Below the pieces are notes generated by a model. The model worked only from the letters and a program-made list of their open reading frames with translations, ran no database searches and was not told the DNA's origin. This document shows positions 13,227 through 20,066 of a DNA stretch of 25,271 nucleotides, in pieces (positions within the stretch are counted from its first letter, which is position 1; every line of letters begins with the position of its first letter). The translations under genes and the position numbers were made by a program. The stretch comes from CAZPCZ01 sp964585225 (lineage in GTDB: Bacteria > Patescibacteriota > Patescibacteriia > JACPHY01): NCBI GenBank assembly GCA_964585225.1, contig CAZPCZ010000011.1, positions 1 to 25,271 on the forward strand. Reading direction: 5' to 3'.

Positions 13227-13312
13227 GTCTTGTCCGCCAGAGGCGGATCCGCCTCTGGCGGAAAAACTGGGACCCCGAAAGGGGTTTGCAGGTTCGAGTC
13301 CTGCACCCTCCG
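13227..13312 (+). pseudogene. Truncated tRNA-Ser with palindrome inserted in the anticodon loop
   Basis: GTCTTG (13227-13232) and AAAACTGG (13263-13270) join into GTCTTGAAAACTGG, exactly the anticodon-arm sequence of tRNA-Ser(TGA), once the 30-bp palindrome between them is removed. Downstream are a serine-type variable arm ACCCC-GAAA-GGGGT, T-arm GCAGG-TTCGAGT-CCTGC, acceptor strand ACCCTCC and G. The 5' acceptor strand and D-arm are absent in front of it. A complementary GGAGGGT occurs at 13085-13091, on the other side of tRNA-Ser(TGA). Confidence 0.65.
13233..13262. repeat. 30-bp perfect palindrome, copy 2
   Basis: Identical to the copy at 11822-11851. It sits between bases G and A of the TGA anticodon in a truncated tRNA-Ser. 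Confidence 0.95.
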
Positions 13313-13335
13313 CTCCGGAAGGAGTCTTGCGAGTT

Positions 13336-13377
13336 CGCCCCGTCATACGACGGGGCGCCCTGTCGAATGACAGGGCG
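13336..13377. terminator. Twin hairpins between convergent tRNA and ATP-grasp units
   Basis: Two back-to-back perfect 9-bp stems: CGCCCCGTC-atac-GACGGGGCG and CGCCCTGTC-gaat-GACAGGGCG, sharing one CG. They lie between the plus-strand tRNA cluster and the 3' end of the minus-strand ATP-grasp gene. The position fits a bidirectional transcript end, but there is no T tract; they may equally be another palindromic repeat. Confidence 0.55.
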
Positions 13378-13394
13378 AATCCCATCCCCACCGA

Positions 13395-14411
13395 TTACCT
13401 CTGCGAGGTAAGCAGGATATCGAGGAGGGCGCCGGCGACGTCGCGGGGTTGGCCGACATCCGGCGTGTGGTGCATCTCGATGAATGGCAGACCGTTCGCC
13501 TCAATGAAGGCGAACGGCGCATCGTTGATGGGGCGTCGGTGGTCAGAAGCGATCGCATCGAAGCCTACGAGCTGCACCTCGAGCGCTCGTGCGAGCCGCT
13601 CCGCGGCATCCACGATGGACGGGTGGAGCTCGTCGGTGACATCGGTGATCCGCCCACCCGCCTCGAGCGTCACGCGCCATCCCTCGGTCGGCTGCCGGAG
13701 CGCGGCCGCGACGAGCCGACCGCTGACGAGGGTCATCCGCAGCACGTCCCCGGGAACCTGCCGTTCAACCACAACCTTCCAGTCACACTGCCGCGCAGTC
13801 TCGAATGCAATGCGGAGCGCCTCCGCATCTCGAACGTCCACGGTCACATGCCGCGACCGCGAGCCGCTCCGCGGTTTCACGACGACCGGGTAGCCGACGG
13901 ATTCGGCAATGCGACGTGCGACGGCGAACGTCCGCGCGACGCCGCCCGGAGGCACGGGAAGTCCGAGTCCGATGCACGTCCTCCGGAACACGTGCTTATC
14001 CTCGATACGCAAGCTCCTCGGGCCGGCATTCCCGCGCGGCAACACCGAGAAGCAGTACCAGTGGCCGTCGCGTTCGACGACGGAGACTGGCGTACGGTAG
14101 CCCAAGAAGCGGAGTCGCCCGACATGGTCTCCACGCGCGCGAGCGGCATCGAGCACGAGGCGAGTCCGCACCGCACCGACACCATCGCCATCGTCGAGAC
14201 GGAGCGCTCCCATCCACCTGAGGGTGCGCGTCACAGTCCACGTGAACCCACGAGCGACCGCGCGCCACATCCGCCAGCACATCGGGAAACGAAAGAGGTG
14301 CTCCGGCGCGAATCGCCAGATGAGGTCGCTGTAGAAATTTTCAAACCACTCGGTTCGGTGGTCGAGTGGTTCCACGGTCGCACACGCGGGACACCATGCA
14401 GCATCCGCCAT
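13395..14411 (-). CDS. ATP-grasp ligase, cyanophycin-synthetase/RimK-like
   Basis: A 338-residue protein when started at the ATG at 14409-14411; a GTG at 14421 would add four residues. The N-terminus has a CxxC pair (WCPAC) and an aromatic-rich stretch, which I do not recognise. The ATP-grasp fold covers about residues 135-335: GYPVVVKPRSGSRSRHV carries the nucleotide-binding Lys179, VVVERQVPGDVLRM follows the adenine-binding region, and GFDA plus IEANGLP supply the metal ligands (Glu304, Asn306). The ending MHHTP..GQPRDVA..LLDILL is like cyanophycin synthetase and related amino-acid ligases. It would join a carboxylate to an amine using ATP; the substrate is unknown, and the Mur-ligase half of cyanophycin synthetase is absent. 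It is the last gene of the minus-strand block. Confidence 0.85.
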   Translation of the reverse strand: MADAAWCPACATVEPLDHRTEWFENFYSDLIWRFAPEHLFRFPMCWRMWRAVARGFTWTVTRTLRWMGALRLDDGDGVGAVRTRLVLDAARARGDHVGRLRFLGYRTPVSVVERDGHWYCFSVLPRGNAGPRSLRIEDKHVFRRTCIGLGLPVPPGGVARTFAVARRIAESVGYPVVVKPRSGSRSRHVTVDVRDAEALRIAFETARQCDWKVVVERQVPGDVLRMTLVSGRLVAAALRQPTEGWRVTLEAGGRITDVTDELHPSIVDAAERLARALEVQLVGFDAIASDHRRPINDAPFAFIEANGLPFIEMHHTPDVGQPRDVAGALLDILLTSQR

Positions 14412-14428
14412 AGACGGCGACACTTAAA

Positions 14429-14512
14429 CCCCTCTTAGGGTAAGAGGGGGATGGGGGAGTTACGAGTCGTTCGTAACCCCTCCCAGCCTCCCCTTACCCT
14501 AAAGGGAGGAGC
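14429..14512. repeat. Dispersed palindromic element, copy A (intergenic)
   Basis: About 84 nt between comF and the ATP-grasp gene. It contains two sub-hairpins around the core TTAGGGTAA / TTACCCTAA and flanking G-rich/C-rich blocks. It matches, in inverted orientation and with only about ten mismatches by eye, the copy at 22058-22143 inside a coding gene. The stretch 14513-14550 repeats part of its C-rich block. Confidence 0.9.
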
Positions 14513-14550
14513 ACCTCCCTCCCAGCCTCCCCTTGCCATCAGGGTCCGTA

Positions 14551-15321
14551 TCACCCTCTCGCGAGTGCAAATCCCCACACGGGTCCGGCGCCAACCCGAC
14601 GAAGCTCCCGGGCGCACGCGGCGAGGGTCGCGCCGGTCGTCACGACATCGTCCACGAGCACGAGCGGTCTCCCGGCGACCGCTGCGGGCTCAGAGCAGGT
14701 GAACACGTCCTCGACGTTCGTGAACCGTTGGACTGGTCCCGATGTCGCCTGCGGGAGCGTGCACTTCCGTCGAGCGAATGCCCCATCAGGAACGATGGTC
14801 CCCCACCCCGTCGCGGCAACGGCCGTTGCGATGCACTGGCTCTGGTTGAACCCGCGCTCGGCGAGTCGTCGCCGGTGCAATGGGACAGGCACCAGGAGCG
14901 GCGATGGGCCGACCTCTGCGCGAAGCTCGGCGACCGCCGTGCGATCGAACCCGTCGCGCACGAGTGTCGCGAACGCGTCGGCTGCATCATGCGCCGACGC
15001 GTACTTCACCGTCTGGATGAGCTGCTGGACGACCGGATCGCGGTAGTTCACGAGTGCGACAACGCTCTGGATTGGAAACGCTGACCGACACAGCCCGCAC
15101 GTCACGCCGAATCGCGACGGCCGCCCGCACCCGACGCACGCGACGTTCGGATCGCGCTCCACGCCACCGACGCACGGTGTGCAGAGCCACGACCCCTCCA
15201 CGCGACACCCGAGGCACACCCGGGGAGCGAGCACATCAGCGAGGACAGACGTGAGGCCTGAGAACCCCGACGCTCCGGTCGGAGCAGGCTGAGACGTGAG
15301 GGCTGGGATATCAAATCGCAT
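14551..15321 (-). CDS. comF: ComF-family phosphoribosyltransferase-like protein
   Basis: A 256-residue protein from the ATG at 15319-15321; a GTG at 15333 would add four residues. The N-terminal zinc ribbon has the cysteine pairs C36/C39 and C47/C50, with further CxxC pairs at about 62/65 and 75/78. The PRTase-like domain has LVPVPLHRRRLAERGFNQ and the PRPP-loop motif VLVDDVVTTGAT. ComF proteins are needed for late steps of natural transformation in Bacillus and Haemophilus (family knowledge), on the cytoplasmic side of the DNA-uptake channel. The first about 30 residues before the zinc ribbon are longer than usual and are encoded by gtgagg/gcctgag words like those in nearby spacers. It starts 15 nt after the VirB8-like gene, so it is in the T4SS operon. 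Confidence 0.9.
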   Translation of the reverse strand: MRFDIPALTSQPAPTGASGFSGLTSVLADVLAPRVCLGCRVEGSWLCTPCVGGVERDPNVACVGCGRPSRFGVTCGLCRSAFPIQSVVALVNYRDPVVQQLIQTVKYASAHDAADAFATLVRDGFDRTAVAELRAEVGPSPLLVPVPLHRRRLAERGFNQSQCIATAVAATGWGTIVPDGAFARRKCTLPQATSGPVQRFTNVEDVFTCSEPAAVAGRPLVLVDDVVTTGATLAACARELRRVGAGPVWGFALARG

Positions 15322-15336
15322 CTTACGGCTCACGAC

Positions 15337-15942
15337 TCATGTCTCAGAACTCCACTTGGCGCTATCCACCCGCCAGCCTTCACTAATCTTGAGGAGTTGG
15401 ACGGTGAGCGTTTGCCCGTACGTCCGCGGCGCCGTCCCCCCTTTCACATCCGTACGCTGCGTGAGCACGCGGGCGGTCGCCGTGCGCGATGTCTCACCGC
15501 TCGGGATCTCCACATCAACGTTCATCGCCACCGTCGTCGTGGAGGAAAATGCCGCAGCGCGCGGCTGTTGTCGGAGCCGAACGAGCTCCTGCTCCATGGC
15601 CCGCTGGTATCGCTCGGTCATGAGCGGGAAGAGGTCGGAGAGATTCACGAAATCGCCCTCACTCGAGTAGCTCCCGTACCGCTCCGCGAACGTCATCGCG
15701 AGCTGTCGCACCGCGGCTTCCGTCGGTGGAGGCGGTGGTGGTGGTTCCGGTGCGTTCGTCCCCGCCACATTCGTCAGCCCGCCGGATCGCGTCAACGCAC
15801 CGGTTGGTGCAAATGTCAGCGACCCCGTCGGCGCTGATGCTGGCGACTCCGGTGCGCGCTTCGGCCGGAGCAGGAGCGCGAGCACGCCGAGCACAACCAG
15901 CACGACCACAGCGATGAGGATGATCCGTTTCCGTTGATCCAC
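15337..15942 (-). CDS. Single-TM protein with VirB8/NTF2-like extracytoplasmic domain
   Basis: A 201-residue protein from the GTG at 15940-15942 (MDQRKRIILIAV). The longer open frame to 15999 adds 19 residues encoded only by AT-rich repeat DNA. A short basic N-terminus precedes one TM helix (about 6-25), then a Ser/Thr/Pro-rich linker with a run of eight prolines (about 68-75). The C-terminal domain (about 76-200) has the pattern FAERYGSYSSEGDFVNL..L.PLMTERY and ends in strands with SEGWRVDSAKW. This is the form of NTF2-like VirB8-type assembly factors in Patescibacteria T4SS clusters; the assignment rests on layout and context. It follows virB4 and precedes comF in the same direction. Confidence 0.75.
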   Translation of the reverse strand: MDQRKRIILIAVVVLVVLGVLALLLRPKRAPESPASAPTGSLTFAPTGALTRSGGLTNVAGTNAPEPPPPPPPTEAAVRQLAMTFAERYGSYSSEGDFVNLSDLFPLMTERYQRAMEQELVRLRQQPRAAAFSSTTTVAMNVDVEIPSGETSRTATARVLTQRTDVKGGTAPRTYGQTLTVQLLKISEGWRVDSAKWSSET

Positions 15943-15947
15943 ACGAG

Positions 15948-16075
15948 AATTTCTAATTCCTAATTGCCCTAATTGACGTAATGAAACCCCAATAACCAAC
16001 TCCTAATCTCCAACAATTGGTTATTGGTCATTGGGCAATTTGGATATTGATTAGAAATTAGGTCAATTAGAAATT
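15948..16075. repeat. AT-rich nested inverted repeat between virB4 and the VirB8-like gene
   Basis: Three nested perfect stems: AATTTCTAAT (15948-15957) with ATTAGAAATT (16050-16059), AATTGCCC (15962-15969) with GGGCAATT (16033-16040), and AATAACCAA (15991-15999) with TTGGTTATT (16017-16025). A second ATTAGAAATT follows at 16066-16075. Its AT-rich makeup contrasts sharply with the GC-rich genes around it. Confidence 0.9.
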
Positions 16076-16081
16076 AGTTAT

Positions 16082-19000
16082 TTACGCCGCGCCGGCTTTC
16101 TCTCCCTCCTTCTCTCCCATCGCTTCCTCAAACTCCTTCTTCGCGGCTTCAATCTCGAGGAGCTGCTGCGGGTTCGAGGTGATGAGCTGGTCCTCGGTGT
16201 AGCTCGCGACCACCTTGATCGCGACGTGCTTCGCGCCCGCGAAAAAGATTCCTTCGCCGGGTCCCGACTCGAGGAGGAGGAACTTCTCGCCCTGCGTGAG
16301 GAGGAAGGTCTGCTGGATGAGGTCGATCGCGGCCGGCGACTGCTTGAGGAGGAGTTGGAGCGCGGAGTTCGTCACGATCGCCTTCCCGTACGGCGAGGTG
16401 AGGAAGTCGTTCACGTCTTGCGTGATCGTCGTGACGCCGAGGAAGTACTTCCGGCAGCGCTTCACGAGCGCGAAGATGAACTTCGCCGAGTCCTCACGCT
16501 GCATGAGCCACCACGCCTCGTCGACGACGAGGATCCGCTTCTTCTTCTCCGACCGGACGACGTTCCAGATGTAGTTCACGATCGTGTAGATTGCGATCGG
16601 TTTCAGCTCATCCTCGAGGTCGCGGACGGAGAAAATGACGAGCTGGTTCCCCATCTCGACGTTCGTCGGCGAGTTCAGGAGCCCCGCGAACGTCCCCTCG
16701 GTGTACTTCTTCAGCCGCTCGCCCAATGGGCCGCCGCCGACCATGCCGGAGAGGATCTGCTGGAGGTCCTGCATGATCGGCATGTCCTTCACGGTGAGCT
16801 TCGCGAGGTCCGTCGACGGCGTGATGTCTTTCTTCGCATAGCACTCGAGGAGGCCACGATCAATGATCGCGTCTTCCTCGGTCGTGAACGGACCAATCAT
16901 GAGCTTGAGCAACCCCTTCGCCGTGATGACCGCGCTCCGGATGATGTCCTCGGCGGAGAACTCCTCGCCACCGGCCGGCCGCGGGAGGTCAAATGGGTTG
17001 ATCTTCGCCTCCGAGGCGAGCGACACGTTGATGTACGTCCCGCCGACCGCATCGGAGAGGTGCTTGTACTCCATCTCTGGGTCAATGACGATGACGTCAA
17101 CGCCGAACATGAGCGACCGCGCGACCTGGAGCTTCACGGCGTAGGAATTGTGCACGAAGAGTCCGCCGTGCCCGGCGAGGAAGACCTCGTCGTCGACGGT
17201 GAGATCGTAGACGTACCGCTCCCGCGTGTTCGCCATCCGCTCGATGACGACGACGGGATCCCAACGGAGCGCGGCATCCGCAAGGAAACGCAGGCGTGCG
17301 ATGCGCTCGCGGACTTCCGGCAACTGTTGTCGGAGTTCCTCGTACCGATCCCACACTGCGCTCGCCGCACGCTGGAGCATCGCGTAGTCCGTATTGGTGT
17401 GCACCCGCCCGTGCAACGCGTACGAGAGCCACGGGGCGAAGCGCTTCATGTCCAGGTCGAGCGCGCGGAACCCGATGGCAATCGTTCGCTTGAGTTCTCC
17501 CATGGTCCACTGACTCCCTCCGATCGCCGGGAGCGCGCGGAGCACTGTTGCGGTGCGCGGTGCGACCGAACCGCTCCGCATCGTCTGCCAACTGTGTCCG
17601 AGTGTGCTCCAGAGCTGCGCGTTCACACGATGGTCTCTTGCACCAGTCTGGATGACCTCCGAAACGCTCGGCAGCTCGGCGAGCGGCTCGAGCACGGTGC
17701 GGAGCTGTTCGAACTCTGCAACGCGCGCCTCGAGCGCATCCGCGAGGAGGCGGACGACCGCGCGTGACGGTTGGAATGCGCCGTTCCGTACGTCCGTCAC
17801 CTGCTGCATGCTCCGAACGAGTGGAGGTACGAGTTCCGTAATCTCCTGGAGCACATCAACAATGGGAATGGTGTCCACGTTCGTGTTCCCGCGCTTCCCG
17901 AGAATCTCGGAGAGCGCGCGTCGCTTCCGCTCCGTCACGAATCCCACCGCATCCGAAAATCTCCTGATGTCCTCCTGCCCGGAAATCGTCAGCACGCCGT
18001 ACCGTCCATGCGCGCCGCTGTTCGTTGCCTGCTTCGTCCGTTCTGCGAGCCGCACGGTGATCCCGCATCGTGTGAAGAGGTAGGCAAAATCCGACAGGAG
18101 CGCCTGCGATTTCGAGCACGCGGTCACCGCGTGCGACTCCACGCCGCCGTCTCCCTCGAAGTACGCGCGGAAGAACTCCGCGACGAGCGCATTCGCGCAG
18201 TTGAACATGAACGGTGGGACGCGCTTCTCCCCCGCCTTCCCCCCCGCACCAATCGCGCGGATGAGGGCAATGAACACGACCGCGCTCACGACGACGGTCC
18301 CGTCACGCCGCGAGAACCACCGGACGCCGATCGCATCGAGGCACCGCTGCACATCCGCGAGCACATCGAGGTCGCGGTTCGTGATAAGGACGTACCGATC
18401 ACCCACGTGCCCCTCGCTCACGATGTACCCGAGGAACCGCATGAGCTCCGGCGTAATCGGCAGCAGTACGGGGAGCGTTGCATGGTTACTGCGCTCGCGT
18501 GAGCAGAGCCGCAGTCGATTCCGTACTGATGTGGGAACCACGCCGCCGAGCGCACGGACGACCTGCGCGAAGTACTGCATCGGCATCGGCCGCTCGCGGC
18601 TGTAGTGGAGGAGGTACCGATCGAAACGGACATCGATCACTTGCTGCCGCAACTCCGAGAGGTGTTCCGCAACCCATCGCTGTCCGCCATCGACGTACAC
18701 CCGCTCCGCACGAGCAAGGAGATCGAGGAGGTCGAGCCTCGTCGTCGGTTGCGCAGGTTCCGGCAGCATGCTCGGAACCGGGATGCGCTCTCCGACCATG
18801 ACGTCCGCGCTCTTCGCCGCGACCACCTGACCGCGCCGGAGCACGAGCATGTTGTGGTCGCCGGTGACCCGCATGCGACGGCCGCTTTGTGTACGGAATT
18901 CGTACACCGCATCCGGAGCAACCTTCCGCGCTGCAACCGACACCGGACTCCACCGCCCGCGAAGCTGTCGATCGAACGCGTAGACGTCGATACCTGGACG

Positions 19001-19984
19001 CTCCACACCTTCAAGTTCCTCATCAATCGGCTCGAATCCTCGCGCTCGGCCGAACGATTCCACGAGTGGCCCGATCGGTGTGAGCCGCACGTGTCCCCGA
19101 CGATCGCGCACGAGCACCTCGGTGTCTCCGGTCACGCTCTTCCCGGCGCCCGAGGTCGCGAAGACGACCATGTTCGCGTTCTGGAGCGAGAAACGGTCGA
19201 AGAGGATGAGCGAATTGTTGTGCCGGTTGATCCCGTAGAGGATCCCGTCGTTCGACGTGAGCTCGGAGGAGATGAACGGGAACGACGACGCGCACGGAGA
19301 CGAGTTCATGTTGAACGGAATCATGAGCTCGTCGTTGTTCAGCGGCATCGTCGAGTTGAACCCCTGCTCGGCCTGGTAGTACACGCGCTTCGAGAGGACG
19401 AGCTTGTTCCCGAAGAGCTGCTCGACGTCGTCGGAGACTTTATCGAGCTCCTCCTTCGACGCCGCGTAGACGGTGACGTAGAGCGCGTATTGGAAGAACT
19501 TTTCCGTCCCCTGCGAGAGGCTGTCGCGGAGTCCCTCGATGTCGCGGAGCGCGGTCTCGCGGATGGGATCGCGCGGAGCTCCCTTCTCTTGGTCCGAGAG
19601 GATCTGCGCCTCGAGCGCGCCGACCTTCTTCTTGAGCTGCTTCAGGATGATCGCGGTCTTCACGGGGTAGAAGTACATCGAGACGTCGAGGACCCGATTC
19701 ATGTTAATGACCGGCGCGAACCAACCGACGTTGATGTACCGCGGGTAGTTGATGATGAAGAGCGACCGGACGTACGTACCGCCGAGTCGCACGAAGTCCG
19801 GCGTCACCTGGAACGATGCCGGCGCGATGAGGTCGCGCACGGACACCGTCCCACGACGATAGATGCGCTCCTCTTCGAGCACGATGCGCTCCTCCGCCGC
19901 TGCCTTGCGCTCCGCGGTCATCGCCGCAGGCGCCGCAGGAGTCGGCGCGATCGTCTTCCCGAGTTGGCGTGGGTCAATGGCCAT
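16082..19984 (-). CDS. virB4: VirB4-family T4SS ATPase interrupted by an intein
   Basis: The reading frame encodes 1300 residues, of which 664 are an intein (residues 283-946); the spliced VirB4 is 636 residues. The N-extein has a helical start, the region with RLGGTYVRSLFIINYPRYI and a coiled segment, then DRFSLQNANMVVFATSGAGK. After the intein the sequence resumes as SYAVKLQVARSLMFGVDVIVIDPE, restoring the Walker A motif GAGKS. Walker B (RILVVDEAWW) is at about 1147-1155, with later VirB4/TraC motifs RKYFLGVTTITQD and NSALQLLLKQ. VirB4 is the hexameric inner-membrane ATPase that powers T4SS assembly and transport. Its usual N-terminal part seems to be supplied by the separate TraC-like gene upstream. 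Without splicing the P-loop is broken, so activity depends on splicing. Confidence 0.95.
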   Translation of the reverse strand: MAIDPRQLGKTIAPTPAAPAAMTAERKAAAEERIVLEEERIYRRGTVSVRDLIAPASFQVTPDFVRLGGTYVRSLFIINYPRYINVGWFAPVINMNRVLDVSMYFYPVKTAIILKQLKKKVGALEAQILSDQEKGAPRDPIRETALRDIEGLRDSLSQGTEKFFQYALYVTVYAASKEELDKVSDDVEQLFGNKLVLSKRVYYQAEQGFNSTMPLNNDELMIPFNMNSSPCASSFPFISSELTSNDGILYGINRHNNSLILFDRFSLQNANMVVFATSGAGKSVTGDTEVLVRDRRGHVRLTPIGPLVESFGRARGFEPIDEELEGVERPGIDVYAFDRQLRGRWSPVSVAARKVAPDAVYEFRTQSGRRMRVTGDHNMLVLRRGQVVAAKSADVMVGERIPVPSMLPEPAQPTTRLDLLDLLARAERVYVDGGQRWVAEHLSELRQQVIDVRFDRYLLHYSRERPMPMQYFAQVVRALGGVVPTSVRNRLRLCSRERSNHATLPVLLPITPELMRFLGYIVSEGHVGDRYVLITNRDLDVLADVQRCLDAIGVRWFSRRDGTVVVSAVVFIALIRAIGAGGKAGEKRVPPFMFNCANALVAEFFRAYFEGDGGVESHAVTACSKSQALLSDFAYLFTRCGITVRLAERTKQATNSGAHGRYGVLTISGQEDIRRFSDAVGFVTERKRRALSEILGKRGNTNVDTIPIVDVLQEITELVPPLVRSMQQVTDVRNGAFQPSRAVVRLLADALEARVAEFEQLRTVLEPLAELPSVSEVIQTGARDHRVNAQLWSTLGHSWQTMRSGSVAPRTATVLRALPAIGGSQWTMGELKRTIAIGFRALDLDMKRFAPWLSYALHGRVHTNTDYAMLQRAASAVWDRYEELRQQLPEVRERIARLRFLADAALRWDPVVVIERMANTRERYVYDLTVDDEVFLAGHGGLFVHNSYAVKLQVARSLMFGVDVIVIDPEMEYKHLSDAVGGTYINVSLASEAKINPFDLPRPAGGEEFSAEDIIRSAVITAKGLLKLMIGPFTTEEDAIIDRGLLECYAKKDITPSTDLAKLTVKDMPIMQDLQQILSGMVGGGPLGERLKKYTEGTFAGLLNSPTNVEMGNQLVIFSVRDLEDELKPIAIYTIVNYIWNVVRSEKKKRILVVDEAWWLMQREDSAKFIFALVKRCRKYFLGVTTITQDVNDFLTSPYGKAIVTNSALQLLLKQSPAAIDLIQQTFLLTQGEKFLLLESGPGEGIFFAGAKHVAIKVVASYTEDQLITSNPQQLLEIEAAKKEFEEAMGEKEGEKAGAA
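17147..19138 (-). mobile_element. LAGLIDADG intein inserted in VirB4 Walker A
   Basis: Begins at Ser283 (block A SVTGDTEVLV) and ends at Asn946 (block F VYDLTVDDEVFLAG, block G GLFVHN), with Ser947 as the +1 nucleophile. Block B is RVTGDHNML with the TxxH-type His377. The homing endonuclease motifs are FLGYIVSEG (517-525) and FFRAYFEGDG (604-613), both with the acidic residue in place. All residues needed for class 1 splicing are visible (Ser1, block B His, penultimate His, final Asn, Ser+1). At 664 residues it is longer than most inteins; about 200 residues between the second endonuclease motif and block F (about 700-905) are unexplained helical sequence. Confidence 0.95.
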
Positions 19985-20003
19985 ACGATCGGAGATCTGA
20001 GCC

Positions 20004-20066
20004 GTGAGCTATGAGCCATGAGCACGATCGATCGTCAATCCTCATGCCTCATGGCTCAATGCTCAC
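20004..20066. repeat. Inverted repeat between the TraC-like gene and virB4
   Basis: GTGAGC-tat-GAGCCATGAG (20004-20022) pairs with CTCATGGCTC-aat-GCTCAC (20048-20066), leaving a 3-nt symmetric internal loop; the terminal loop contains the palindrome ACGATCGATCGT. The right arm covers the TraC-like stop codon. It may slow or split the polycistronic mRNA before virB4. Confidence 0.9.

Noticed and set aside
13336..13377. Confident rho-independent terminator
   Set aside because: Stems are strong but no T run follows on either strand, so it is only listed as a possible transcript end.
18605..20014. 469-codon plus-strand frame opposite virB4 and the intein (with a 513-codon one at 16226-17767)
   Set aside because: Same shadow effect; sequences are His/Arg/Glu-rich without recognisable domains.
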